A DNA stretch of 64,000 bases, taken from assembly GCF_013377785.1 (NCBI RefSeq), contig NZ_JABXWT010000006.1:1-64000 (forward strand), written 5' to 3'. This stretch comes from Ruegeria haliotis. Lineage in GTDB: Bacteria > Pseudomonadota > Alphaproteobacteria > Rhodobacterales > Rhodobacteraceae. The notes under the pieces were generated by a model. The model was given only the letters and a program-made list of their open reading frames with translations, made no database searches and had not been told where the DNA came from. Numbering within the stretch: position 1 is the first letter of the stretch; each line of letters starts with the position of its first letter. A program made the translations under genes and the position numbers. This document shows, piece after piece, positions 9,247-18,361 of the stretch.

Positions 9247-10893
9247 ATGCCAAGCACACTTTTTTTCAACGGCACAATCCTGACCATGGATCCGCAGAAC
9301 TCTGTGCCTGAGGCTGTTCTGACCGAAGGAAACAAAATCCTGGCCGTGGGCTCCGAGGCTGAATTGCGCGCACGCATGGCCGCAGATGCTCGGGAGCACG
9401 ACCTGCAACATCGGACGCTGATGCCCGCGTTTATCGATCCACACGGGCATTTCCCGGATCCCGGGTTTATCCGGCTGTTCCGTGTTGACCTGTCTTCGCC
9501 CCCTTTGGGCAATTGCAGGGACATGGCGCAAGCGCTGGACAGGTTACGAGAAAAGGCTAGCGCAACGCCCGAGGGTGAATGGATCATGGGGGTGTCGTTT
9601 GACAATACGTTCATTCTAGAAGGCCGAATGCCCACCCGTGCAGAGTTGGATGAGGTATCACAACGTCACCCAATCTGGGTTATTCATGCGTCGGGTCACA
9701 ATGGCGCGGCCAATTCCCTTGCGCTTGAGAGGCGCGGGATTAATCGTCAAATGCCTGACCCAGAAGGCGGCCGCTTTGGCCGTGATCCTAATACCGGAGC
9801 CCTAACAGGATTGATCGAAGGGCTATCTGCCATGGGTGAGATGGGCGACACTGATTTCCTGATTGATCGCGAAAGATTCTGGCAGGGTTTTGACGCCTGC
9901 CGTGACGAGTATTTGACCCATGGGGTGACCTATGCCCAGAATGCCTGGGCTTCGCAAACCATGCTGGATCATTTCGCCAGCTTGCCCGCAGATCAGGACC
10001 CGGGAATTGATATAGAGCTATTGCCTGTCGCAAGTCTGGAGCCAGAGCTCAGTGCGCACTGGATCGGCAGCAATTGGCCCGGCAACCCGCATTTCACACT
10101 GGGTCCGCGTAAACTGTTTACTGATGGGGCCTTTCAGTTGCAGACCGCGTATCTGTCAGCCCCGTATTTCAAGCCAGCTAATCCGGATCGCCCGTATGGG
10201 ATGATTTATACCTCGCAAGAGCAATTGGATGCTGATGTCGCCAAGCTACATAGCAGGGGCTTGCAAATTCATTGCCACTGCAATGGTGACGCCGGTGCGG
10301 AGATGTTCATCGACGCGGTCGAAAAAGCTCTTCATGCATACCCACGTGAAGATCATCGTCATACCATCATCCACGGTCAGGCCCTAAGGGACGATCAGTT
10401 AGAGCGTATGGCTCAGCTCAGCCTTACCGTTAGCTTCTTTCCAGCACATGTATATTATTGGGGAGATCGCCACTACGACACCTTCCTGGGACCCGAGCGG
10501 TCCGAGAGGATATCTCCAGCAGCGTCAGCAGAACGGTATGGCGTGCGATATACGATCCACAACGATGCCTCAGTCACGCCGACACGCCCGATCCATCTGG
10601 CCCATTGTGCCGTGAATCGGACAACCGCTTCGGGGCGCGTGCTCGGTGAAAATCAGAAGATCAGCGTTCTTTCTGCCTTGCGCGCCCAGACCATCGACGC
10701 CGCCTGGCAGGTCTTCAAGGAGGACCAGCGCGGATCTATCGAACCGGGTAAGGTAGCTGACTTTGTTATCCTTTCGCGTAACCCACTAAATGCACCTGAG
10801 CGTCTGACCAATACACAGGTGCTCGAAACAATTCGTGGCGGCCAAAGTGTATTTGCCGCAACGCATACCGAACAAGAATTTGAGCACACTTGA
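9247..10893 (+). CDS. Amidohydrolase, YtcJ-like metal-dependent hydrolase
   Basis: A 548-residue amidohydrolase-superfamily enzyme. An N-terminal beta-sandwich strand (FFNGTILTMD) is followed by the metal-binding HxH motif in FIDPHGHFPDPG, a downstream metal histidine region HCHCNGDAGAEMFIDA, IIHGQAL, and the aspartate region IHNDASVTP. The C-terminus GSIEPGKVADFVILSRNP closes the composite domain. The start is ATG 9247 after AGGGAA; a longer frame begins inside the ATPase gene. Family members hydrolyse cyclic or linear amides, including N-acyl compounds. The stop overlaps the MlrC-like start by one base (TGATG). Confidence 0.88.
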   Translation: MPSTLFFNGTILTMDPQNSVPEAVLTEGNKILAVGSEAELRARMAADAREHDLQHRTLMPAFIDPHGHFPDPGFIRLFRVDLSSPPLGNCRDMAQALDRLREKASATPEGEWIMGVSFDNTFILEGRMPTRAELDEVSQRHPIWVIHASGHNGAANSLALERRGINRQMPDPEGGRFGRDPNTGALTGLIEGLSAMGEMGDTDFLIDRERFWQGFDACRDEYLTHGVTYAQNAWASQTMLDHFASLPADQDPGIDIELLPVASLEPELSAHWIGSNWPGNPHFTLGPRKLFTDGAFQLQTAYLSAPYFKPANPDRPYGMIYTSQEQLDADVAKLHSRGLQIHCHCNGDAGAEMFIDAVEKALHAYPREDHRHTIIHGQALRDDQLERMAQLSLTVSFFPAHVYYWGDRHYDTFLGPERSERISPAASAERYGVRYTIHNDASVTPTRPIHLAHCAVNRTTASGRVLGENQKISVLSALRAQTIDAAWQVFKEDQRGSIEPGKVADFVILSRNPLNAPERLTNTQVLETIRGGQSVFAATHTEQEFEHT

Positions 10894-12428
10894 TGGCGAA
10901 CAAGCGAATTGCGATTGCTGGATTTCAGCATGAAACCAACTGTTATGGTGCAACGAAGGCCGGCCTAATCGAGTTTGAGATGGCTGATTCTTGGCCAGGC
11001 ATGTTGATCAGTGCACAGGTTATCTCGGAAACTGAAGGCATGAACCTGCCTGTCGCTGGCTTTACCGAGGCTGCTAAGGCGACAGGATTTGAAGTCGTGC
11101 CGATATTGTGGTGCTCTGCCGAGCCGTCCGCACAAGTATCTGATCATGCCTTTGAGACGATTTGCGGAATGCTGTTGGATGGAATTTGCAAGGCTGGTCA
11201 GATAGATGGCATCTATCTTGATCTCCACGGGGCAATGGTTACCGAAGCCTTTGCCGACGGTGAAGGTGAGATTTTGCGTCGCGTCCGTGAAATCGTGGGC
11301 CCCGATGTTCCTGTGGTTGCAAGTTTGGATCTACATGCCAACGTCTCTGCGCAGATGGTTGAACACGCGGATTACCTCTCTATTTTTCGCTCCTACCCTC
11401 ATTTGGATATGGCAGAAACGGGGGCACGATGCGTTCCTGTCCTGCAGCGCTTGCTAGCGGGTGAAACACTACACAAAGTGTTCCGGACAATGCCGTATCT
11501 CATCCCTTTGCATGCGCAACATACGGGTTCCGCGCCATTCAACGAAATCTATCAGTTGCCGGTAAGGTTCGAACGGCAGAAAATCCTGGCAGAAATTGCT
11601 CTTGGTTTTACTGCGGCGGATTTTCCCGACACCGGCCCGTCCTGCGTTGCCTACGCAGCCAGAGCCCAACAAGCCACCGTTGCCGTTGAAGAGATCGTCA
11701 ACTTGTTTGTGGCCCGGGAAGCAGACATTGATTGCTCAATGTTGTCTCTGGAAGAAGCTGTTTTGATAAGCCGCCAAAGTCGGGAAAAGCCGGTTGTTCT
11801 TGCCGATGTTCAGGACAACGCTGGTGCAGGTGGGACATCTGACACCACGGGGTTGCTGGCAGTACTGATTGAAAGTGGGGCAAAGAGTGTCTTGATGGGT
11901 CTCTTCCATGATCCGGAAAGTGCAAAGGAAGCCCATGTGGCGGGTGAGGGGGCTCTGGTTAAACTGGCAATCGGAGCGAAGTCCAACCTGGCAGGGCACG
12001 TTCCGGTCAATGCAGAGTTTGAAGTCCTGGCTCTGGGTGATGGCGCTTGCCGCTATACCGGAGAAATGTATGGCGGCGGTGTAGCAACCCTCGGTAAGAC
12101 AGCTGCGTTGCGTTTAGTAGGGCACGAGGCAGAGGTTGACCTGGTCCTCACAAGCATACGCAACCAGTGCCTGGATCGCGCACACTTTACTCATATCGGA
12201 CTAAACCCGAAGAATTACTCGGTGATTTGCGTTAAGAGCACCACCCACTTCCGAGCAGATTTTGAACCTATTGCAGGAGAGGTTTTTGCAGTCTCTTCTC
12301 CGGGTGCCTTCCTCTGTGACCTCGAAAAAATCCCTTACACTTGTATCACCAGAAGGCTGCCGAAGACCCGTGAAACTGTTTTTGATACAAGTAAAGCTGA
12401 CAGCAAAAAGAAAATTCTCATTCTATGA
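10893..12428 (+). CDS. M81-family metallopeptidase, MlrC-like
   Basis: A 511-residue protein with the DUF1485/MlrC N-terminal domain (IAGFQHETNCYG, IYLDLHGAMVTE, VVASLDLHANVS, all carrying likely zinc ligands) and the MlrC C-terminal domain from about residue 300 (VLADVQDNAGAGGTSDTTGLL). In microcystin-degrading sphingomonads MlrC finishes breakdown of the linearised peptide, but most homologues belong to other peptide or amide pathways. The ATG at 10893 overlaps the amidohydrolase stop. It is the last gene of the peptide-uptake operon, which fits an intracellular role on the imported substrate. No signal peptide is present. Confidence 0.88.
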   Translation: MANKRIAIAGFQHETNCYGATKAGLIEFEMADSWPGMLISAQVISETEGMNLPVAGFTEAAKATGFEVVPILWCSAEPSAQVSDHAFETICGMLLDGICKAGQIDGIYLDLHGAMVTEAFADGEGEILRRVREIVGPDVPVVASLDLHANVSAQMVEHADYLSIFRSYPHLDMAETGARCVPVLQRLLAGETLHKVFRTMPYLIPLHAQHTGSAPFNEIYQLPVRFERQKILAEIALGFTAADFPDTGPSCVAYAARAQQATVAVEEIVNLFVAREADIDCSMLSLEEAVLISRQSREKPVVLADVQDNAGAGGTSDTTGLLAVLIESGAKSVLMGLFHDPESAKEAHVAGEGALVKLAIGAKSNLAGHVPVNAEFEVLALGDGACRYTGEMYGGGVATLGKTAALRLVGHEAEVDLVLTSIRNQCLDRAHFTHIGLNPKNYSVICVKSTTHFRADFEPIAGEVFAVSSPGAFLCDLEKIPYTCITRRLPKTRETVFDTSKADSKKKILIL

Positions 12429-13148
12429 AGTGTGCCTATTCAGGCATCGAATAATGAAGGCTTGTGATGCCAGAGCGTTGAATGTTTGACGCAACTGGCT
12501 GGAAACGCTTTTGGCTTGTGCATCGAAACAGGCGATTACACACAAAGGTAACGACTGTCAGTTCCAATTCGCTCCTGAAGCGGCACCGCTCAAGATGGGA
12601 TCTATCAGGACAATTTTCGTGGTGTCTATGATGACGTTACCAAAGAACTAACGGATGAATGGAAAGGTTTTGAGTCGCAAATGGCAGGGTTGGTGAGCCA
12701 GAGAAATACCTGTTCGTTCAAAATCAATTGTTTAGTCGGCGATTAATGGCAAAACTATGTGTCGCCCGACATCAATATAAAACGCCAGAGATGTTTGACT
12801 TTTCCGTCACAACATTGACCCAAATGCCTATTGAACCCAACTTGGCATGGGCCGGCCGCTTCATCTTGGCGGCTAACACGGCGCTAAGATTTGTGTGATA
12901 GGCGAATCTCAAAACTCAACTTGGACAAAGCGGTCAATGGAAACGGGCGCTTCTTGAGCGGTTCGAGAAGCTCAGGGTTCCCCTATATTGAGAGCAGCGC
13001 GATACTCAGTTTCGACTCTTGATAGAATCGTTACACCCTGCCCATAGCGGTCCTCCACTGTTATATCGATGCTGCGCTGCAGGCCGCCACCTTGAGCAGG
13101 ATTAGCAGTTCCTTCTTGGTTTGGAAATTTGACGGCGACGAACTTCCG
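12429..13148. other. 720-bp stretch without a recognisable gene
   Basis: Between the MlrC-like gene and the convergent ROK gene I find only short frames broken by stops and no ribosome-site/start pair leading into a credible protein. A short weak inverted repeat (TGCCT/AGGCA) follows the MlrC stop. The base composition is more AT-rich than the flanking operons, which fits decayed accessory sequence. I assign nothing here. Confidence 0.5.
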
Positions 13149-14366
13149 CTACATCCCAGAAAGGCCTGCATTGGTGTTTAATAGAAACTGGCGGAAAATC
13201 GGGCTGCTTGCAGCCCCTATGCCACGGGCGTTCTCTCCAACTGCTGCGGCTTCCACGACCGGGGGGATCAGACCGCGTTTGTCCTGATTGATCAAATAGC
13301 GGCGAACCCTTGCCACCAGTTCTTCTCTTACGTCCGGCGGAAACGCCCCGTCGATGAAAATGGCCTCGAAGTCGATGACGGCACAGATTGAAAGAGAAGC
13401 CTTGGCCAACTCCTGTGCGGTCGTTCCAATCCATGGCTCGACATACCGTGAAATGCTGCTCCAGTCCTGCGGCTTCTTCCAGAGAATCCCTGGATCGACC
13501 CCCCCTTCGATCAGCCTGTCCTCAAGCAGAAACAGTGAGGCGGTGTCGATCAGTTGCTGGCTTTCACCCAATGGACCCGTCGTGCGCATCGCGCCCAAGG
13601 CACCAGCATTGCCTTGGTTGCCTTCAAACACGGTGCCGTTCAACGCGACTCCACCGCCGATCATTGAACCAATGAAGAAATAAAAGTAATCGCGATACTC
13701 AGCCCCACGACCATAGAGATGCTCCGCGTGACACGCAGCCGTCGCGTCGTTGACTACAAAAACCGGCAAGTCGCTGAACTTTGCAACCTCCGAGAAGAAG
13801 TTCACGTTTTTCCAGGAGCTAAACCTCTTGGCCGCAAGCCCAGACAGGTCGTGCCATTTCCAAAGTTCGAACGGTGTACCGATTCCAATCCCGCATACGC
13901 GATCACGAAGCCTCTGAGGTTCTTGGGAGAAGAGCGTTTCCAAGCCAGATTCCAAAAACCCGAAAACGGCCTCTGGCAACGGATAGTCATAGGTCGTGGA
14001 AAGTTGGCGGCGTGGCCTGCCGGTAAAGTCGATCAATAGCAGATCGGCACTGCGTCGCCCTATCTTCATCCCGACTGACAAAATGCCTTCCGGATTTAGC
14101 TCCATTGGGATCGAGGGCTTCCCAACTTTTCCTCGCAAAGGGGCTCCGCGCTTGAGAATCTGGTCTTTTTCGAGTTTGCGCAAAATGATTGATACGGTCT
14201 GAGGAGACAGACCTGTCAACCGCGCAACGTCGGCACCTGCCGCAGGCCCATGCCGTTGTAAAACTGTTAAAATCAGGCGTTCGTTGTGGTCTCGAACACC
14301 ACTTTGGCTTACGCCCCCTGTCAGTATTCTCAGCGCGTCTTTCTCCATAACGCAAAACATAACCAC
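13149..14366 (-). CDS. frcR: ROK-family transcriptional regulator of the frc operon
   Basis: A repressor of up to 405 residues. An N-terminal winged helix-turn-helix (about residues 30-80: GADVARLTGLSPQTVSIILRKLEKDQIL) is followed by a ROK sugar-kinase-like domain (VGMKIGRR, GIGIGTPFE, VNDATAACHAEHLYG, FFIGSMIGGGVALNG). The start is uncertain among GTG 14366, ATG 14360 and ATG 14348; the AAGGTGG sequence lies just upstream of the ATG at 14360. It is divergent from frcBCAK, the arrangement of FrcR-type regulators of fructose transporters in rhizobia and roseobacters. The ligand, probably a sugar or sugar phosphate, is inferred. Confidence 0.8.
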   Translation of the reverse strand: MVMFCVMEKDALRILTGGVSQSGVRDHNERLILTVLQRHGPAAGADVARLTGLSPQTVSIILRKLEKDQILKRGAPLRGKVGKPSIPMELNPEGILSVGMKIGRRSADLLLIDFTGRPRRQLSTTYDYPLPEAVFGFLESGLETLFSQEPQRLRDRVCGIGIGTPFELWKWHDLSGLAAKRFSSWKNVNFFSEVAKFSDLPVFVVNDATAACHAEHLYGRGAEYRDYFYFFIGSMIGGGVALNGTVFEGNQGNAGALGAMRTTGPLGESQQLIDTASLFLLEDRLIEGGVDPGILWKKPQDWSSISRYVEPWIGTTAQELAKASLSICAVIDFEAIFIDGAFPPDVREELVARVRRYLINQDKRGLIPPVVEAAAVGENARGIGAASSPIFRQFLLNTNAGLSGM

Positions 14367-14400
14367 CTTGTTTTACTATGGAAAGGCAGTCGATCAAGTT

Positions 14401-14429
14401 AATAAATAAACTTTATTTATTTATTGACA
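14401..14429. promoter_or_regulatory. ROK operator palindrome with adjacent -35 box
   Basis: A perfect palindrome has arms AATAAATAAA (14401-14410) and TTTATTTATT (14412-14421) around one base. A consensus -35 hexamer TTGACA follows at 14424-14429, reading toward frcB; the -10 is weak. AT-rich TTATTT/AAATAA arms are characteristic of ROK regulators such as NagC and Mlc, so this is the likely FrcR operator controlling both directions. Confidence 0.6.
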
Positions 14430-14535
14430 GGGAGACCAGAATCACAGTTTCTTGAATGGGGCCTTCATTAGCGGATGGAGGTAGGCCTCGTTGGTACGCC
14501 GCTCGGGGCAACAACAATTTTCTGGGAGGACAAAT

Positions 14536-15555
14536 ATGAGAAATCTATTCAGGATTGCCGCATCTGCGACTGTGCTCACGATGGCAGCAGCCTCTGCTCA
14601 GGCGGCCGGAGAAACCGTCTGCCTGATCACGAAGACTGACACCAATCCATTCTTTGTAAAAATGAAGGAAGGCGCGACGGCCAAGGCCGAAGAGCTTGGA
14701 ATGACACTGAAGGCCTTTGCCGGTAAAATTGACGGCGACCACGAAACTCAGGTTCAGGCCATTGAAACTTGCATCCTCGATGGTGCAAAGGGAATTCTAC
14801 TAACTGCATCGGACACGAGCTCGATAGTTCCTGCGGTCCAACAAGCGCGGGATGCAGGACTTTTGGTCATTGCGCTGGACACACCGCTCAGCCCGATCGA
14901 TTCAGCTGATGCAACCTTCGCAACGGATAACTACAAGGCCGGACTATTGATAGGGCAATGGGCAAAGGCGAAAATGGGTGAGGCAGCGGCGGATGCAAAA
15001 ATCGCGACGCTTGATTTGAATGTCAGCCAGCCAACTGTGGACGTTCTGCGCAATCAAGGCTTCCTCGACGGTTTCGGAGTGGACTTGGCTGATCCCAATG
15101 TCATCGGCGACGAAACGGACGCGCGGCTGGTTGGTAGTGACGTGACCGACGGCAACGAAGAAGGCGGGCGCCGCGCCATGGAAAATCTTCTGGCTAAGGA
15201 CTCGACGATCAACGTTGTGCATACGATCAATGAACCGGCAGCGGCGGGCGCTTACGAGGCCCTGAAATCCATTGGACGTGAAAACGATGTTCTGATCGTT
15301 TCAGTCGATGGCGGGTGTCCCGGCGTACAAAACGTTCAGGCCGGTGTAATCGGCGCCACAAGCCAGCAATACCCCTTGCTGATGGCTTCGCTTGGTGTTG
15401 AAGCCGTAAAGAAATGGGCAGACGAAGGCGTGAAGCCTGAAAACACACCTGGAAAAGACTTCTATGATACCGGTGTGGCGTTGATTACTGATCAACCCGC
15501 CGATGGTGTTGAATCGATTTCAGTCGCAGAGGGCCTGGAACTCTGCTGGGGCTAA
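14536..15555 (+). CDS. frcB: Sugar ABC transporter substrate-binding protein (FrcB-like)
   Basis: A 339-residue periplasmic binding protein of the ribose/fructose class. It begins with a Sec signal peptide (residues 1 to about 22, ending AQA-AG), followed by the type I binding-protein fold: [36 protein letters not shown], and [22 protein letters not shown]. The start is ATG 14536 after GGGAGGA. It resembles FrcB of the Sinorhizobium fructose/mannose/ribose importer, and the neighbours frcC, frcA and frcK support this. A strong hairpin follows the stop. Confidence 0.85.
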   Translation: MRNLFRIAASATVLTMAAASAQAAGETVCLITKTDTNPFFVKMKEGATAKAEELGMTLKAFAGKIDGDHETQVQAIETCILDGAKGILLTASDTSSIVPAVQQARDAGLLVIALDTPLSPIDSADATFATDNYKAGLLIGQWAKAKMGEAAADAKIATLDLNVSQPTVDVLRNQGFLDGFGVDLADPNVIGDETDARLVGSDVTDGNEEGGRRAMENLLAKDSTINVVHTINEPAAAGAYEALKSIGRENDVLIVSVDGGCPGVQNVQAGVIGATSQQYPLLMASLGVEAVKKWADEGVKPENTPGKDFYDTGVALITDQPADGVESISVAEGLELCWG

Positions 15556-15568
15556 GTACAAGCCCATT

Positions 15569-15596
15569 TGGTGAGGCGCATATGAGCGCCTCACCA
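15569..15596 (+). terminator. Intercistronic hairpin after frcB
   Basis: A perfect 11-bp stem pairs TGGTGAGGCGC (15569-15579) with GCGCCTCACCA (15586-15596) around a six-base loop, 13 bp after the frcB stop and 75 bp before frcC. There is no T-run, so partial termination or 3'-end protection of frcB mRNA is more likely than complete termination. Confidence 0.65.
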
Positions 15597-15671
15597 TTGC
15601 TTTAACCAGCAATCCGAAACTTCCTGTAAACTGACCTCGTGACCCCAATGCAAGCCACGAAAGGGTGAGAT

Positions 15672-16742
15672 ATGTCTGAAACAAACCAAAGCACCCCGGA
15701 ATTTGAAGCCGCCGCAAGCAGGGCAGAAACCGTCGCGGAGTTTGAGGATCATCGGCGCGGCGTATTGGGGAAGTTGCAGCACCTTCTCCATGTCAATCCG
15801 TCCCTTGTGCCTCTTATTGTCTTAGTCGGCGCGATGTTGGTTTTTGGCCTGCTTTTGGGCTCAAAGTTCTTCTCGCCTTTCGCGATGACGTTGATCCTAC
15901 AGCAGGTTCAGATCGTCGGCATTGTAGCCGCAGCACAGAGTCTTGTAATTCTGACCGCTGGCATCGACCTGAGCGTCGGTGCGATCATGGTTTTTTCTTC
16001 GGTCATCATGGGACAATTCACATTTCGTTACGGCATTCCAGTGCCAATTGCCGTTATGTGCGGACTTGCTGTTGGAACCTTGATAGGGGCACTCAATGGT
16101 TGGCTTGTGAGCCGTGTTAAGCTCCCCCCTTTTATTGTCACACTTGGAATGTGGCAGATCGTTCTGGCAACCAACTTCCTATATTCCGCAAACGAGACCA
16201 TTCGTAGTCAGGACATTGAGGCAAACGCTCCTTTCCTTCAATTTTTCGGCACCAAGTTCAGCATCGGTGGGGCGACTTTTACAGTTGGCGTCATCTTCAT
16301 GCTCGTTCTTATCTTCGTGCTGACCTATGCACTCAAACACACTGCGTGGGGACGGCATGTCTATGCTGTAGGAGATGATCCTGAAGCGGCTGAACTGTCC
16401 GGTGTCAACGTCCATAAGACCTTGATGTCAGTTTATATGCTCTCCGGCCTAATCTGCGCGTTCGCCGGCTGGGCTCTGATCGGCCGTATCGGGTCAGTCT
16501 CTCCAACTTCCGGCCAATTGGCCAACATCGAAAGTATCACTGCGGTTGTGATCGGGGGCATCTCACTGTTTGGCGGGCGGGGATCAATTCTGGGATCGTT
16601 GTTCGGAGCACTGATCGTTGGGGTATTTACTCTTGGGCTGAGGCTACTGGGCGCAGATGCGCAGTGGACCTTCCTGCTCATCGGTCTTCTCATTATCGCA
16701 GCGGTCGCAGTCGACCAATGGATCAGAAAGGTATCGGGCTAA
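15672..16742 (+). CDS. frcC: Sugar ABC transporter permease (FrcC-like)
   Basis: A 356-residue RbsC-type permease with a soluble N-terminal segment of about 45 residues and about nine or ten membrane spans. Family motifs include LTAGIDLSVGAIM, LPPFIVTLGMWQI, AVGDDPEAAELSGVNV (contact with the ATPase) and VVIGGISLFGGRGSILG. It starts at ATG 15672 with GGGTGAG upstream and ends in a one-base overlap with frcA (TAATG). Confidence 0.88.
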   Translation: MSETNQSTPEFEAAASRAETVAEFEDHRRGVLGKLQHLLHVNPSLVPLIVLVGAMLVFGLLLGSKFFSPFAMTLILQQVQIVGIVAAAQSLVILTAGIDLSVGAIMVFSSVIMGQFTFRYGIPVPIAVMCGLAVGTLIGALNGWLVSRVKLPPFIVTLGMWQIVLATNFLYSANETIRSQDIEANAPFLQFFGTKFSIGGATFTVGVIFMLVLIFVLTYALKHTAWGRHVYAVGDDPEAAELSGVNVHKTLMSVYMLSGLICAFAGWALIGRIGSVSPTSGQLANIESITAVVIGGISLFGGRGSILGSLFGALIVGVFTLGLRLLGADAQWTFLLIGLLIIAAVAVDQWIRKVSG

Positions 16743-17524
16743 TGTCAGACACAACACCCGTCGTCCAAGGCCGCGGAATCGTGAAGCGCTATGGCCACGT
16801 GACCGCCATTGACCATTCCGATTTTGAACTGCGTCGGGGAGAAATACTTGCGGTCATAGGGGACAACGGCGCCGGAAAATCATCCATCGTCAAAGCGATC
16901 TGCGGCGCCACGATCCCGGATGAGGGCGAGATTCTGATCGAAGGGAAGAAGGTTAATTTTACCTCTCCGATCGACGCCCGGAACATGGGGATCGAAATCG
17001 TCTATCAACAACTTGCTATGTCTCCTGCCCTGTCGATTGCCGACAACATGTTCATGGGGCGCGAGATCCGGAAACAAGGCTTTATGGGCAAATACCTGCG
17101 TCAGCTTGACCGACCCGCCATGGAGAAGTTCGCCCGTAAAAAACTGACCGAACTTGGCCTCATGACCGTTCAGTCGATCAATCAAGCGGTTGAGACACTG
17201 TCGGGCGGTCAGCGCCAAGGCGTTGCCGTTGCGCGCGCCGCAGCCTTTGCGACCAAGTTCATCATCATGGACGAACCGACGGCTGCACTGGGGGTGAAAG
17301 AGAGTCGGAAAGTTCTCGAACTCATCCAGGATGTGCGCGGGCGTGGCATTCCGATCATACTTATCAGCCACAATATGCCGCATGTCTTCGAAGTTGCTGA
17401 CCGCATCCATGTGCACCGGTTGGGCAAAAGGCTCTGCACAATCGATCCCAAGGACTACACGATGTCCGATGCCGTGGCCTTCATGACCGGTGCCAAGGAG
17501 CCCCCGAAAGAGGACGCCGCGTGA
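16742..17524 (+). CDS. frcA: Sugar ABC transporter ATPase, single-domain (FrcA-like)
   Basis: A 260-residue ATPase with Walker A GDNGAGKSS, signature LSGGQRQG, Walker B FIIMDEPTAALG and H-loop ISHNMP. Unlike RbsA/XylG it has one nucleotide-binding domain, which is the FrcA arrangement. The ATG at 16742 overlaps the frcC stop by one base; an upstream in-frame extension lies inside frcC. Its stop overlaps the GTG of frcK (GTGA), so all three genes are translationally linked. Confidence 0.88.
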   Translation: MSDTTPVVQGRGIVKRYGHVTAIDHSDFELRRGEILAVIGDNGAGKSSIVKAICGATIPDEGEILIEGKKVNFTSPIDARNMGIEIVYQQLAMSPALSIADNMFMGREIRKQGFMGKYLRQLDRPAMEKFARKKLTELGLMTVQSINQAVETLSGGQRQGVAVARAAAFATKFIIMDEPTAALGVKESRKVLELIQDVRGRGIPIILISHNMPHVFEVADRIHVHRLGKRLCTIDPKDYTMSDAVAFMTGAKEPPKEDAA

Positions 17525-18192
17525 TCGAGCAGGACGTAATGCGCGTTTGCGACCTGATCTTCTCCCGGAGGCGGGTTGGGGTTCGGACGATTGTCGCAAT
17601 CGCTGGCCCGCCAGCATCCGGCAAGTCGACCCTGGCAGAAGCCGTTGTGCAATCGCTGAACGCACAACAGGGTTCCGCGGTTCCATCAGCCACGCTGGTA
17701 CCCATGGACGGCTATCATCTGGACAATCGCGTGCTTGAGACGCGTGGTTTGTTGGCGAGAAAAGGTGCGCCAGAAACCTTCGACGGAGTTGGGTTTTGCA
17801 ATGCAATCAGAGGACTGCAGTCTGCGCAACAAGAGTCCTTTCACCCCAAATTTGACCGCCAAATGGATCTGGCCAATGCCAACGCGATTGCTGTTCACCC
17901 AGAAACTCCAACTATCGTAGTTGAGGGAAACTATCTACTGATGGATAGCGACCCGTGGAGAACATTGGCGGATGTCTATGCTGCAACGGTTTTTGTCAGC
18001 CCAACTTTGGAAGAACTCGAAAGCAGGCTACAACACCGCTGGATCAAGCATGGATTTGGCCCCAAAACCGCGATGCAACGCGCGAAAACGAACGATCTGC
18101 CCAATGCTAGACTTATCATCAGTGATAGCAGGAAAGCCGATCTTACATTGAACCAAAATTACACCGAATTCGGGACGCGCTACGCGTTCTGA
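17521..18192 (+). CDS. frcK: P-loop kinase of the sugar operon (FrcK-like)
   Basis: A 223-residue P-loop NTPase related to uridine kinase and pantothenate kinase, with Walker A GPPASGKST near residue 30, the substrate loop VPMDGYHLDNRVLETRGLL, and the core strand TIVVEGNYLLMD. FrcK occupies the same place in the rhizobial fructose operon, where it is thought to phosphorylate the imported sugar or a derivative. It starts with GTG at 17521, overlapping the frcA stop. The exact substrate is not determined by sequence. Confidence 0.8.
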   Translation: MIEQDVMRVCDLIFSRRRVGVRTIVAIAGPPASGKSTLAEAVVQSLNAQQGSAVPSATLVPMDGYHLDNRVLETRGLLARKGAPETFDGVGFCNAIRGLQSAQQESFHPKFDRQMDLANANAIAVHPETPTIVVEGNYLLMDSDPWRTLADVYAATVFVSPTLEELESRLQHRWIKHGFGPKTAMQRAKTNDLPNARLIISDSRKADLTLNQNYTEFGTRYAF

Positions 18193-18289
18193 ACCCGCAC
18201 AATGGATTCCGAAGTGATCCGTTGATGCTAACGCCCTTGGGCGGTTTCAAGTGCAATCAAAATCACCCCATACATGATGAGGAAAACTC

Positions 18290-18361
18290 ATGAGATTCTT
18301 CGTGGACACTGCAGAAGTAAACGACATCAAAGATCTGATAGATTTCGGATTGTTGGATGGG
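18290..18361 (+). pseudogene. tal: Transaldolase/fructose-6-phosphate aldolase, N-terminal fragment
   Basis: A well-formed start (GATGAGGA, then ATG 18290) begins MRFFVDTAEVNDIKDLIDFG LLDG, which matches the highly conserved first strand and helix of the small transaldolase/FSA family. The match ends after 24 codons exactly where the IS6 element begins, and the rest of the ~215-residue protein is absent from the window. A transaldolase at the end of a sugar operon would make sense for pentose-hexose interconversion. It is dead here. Confidence 0.75.
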
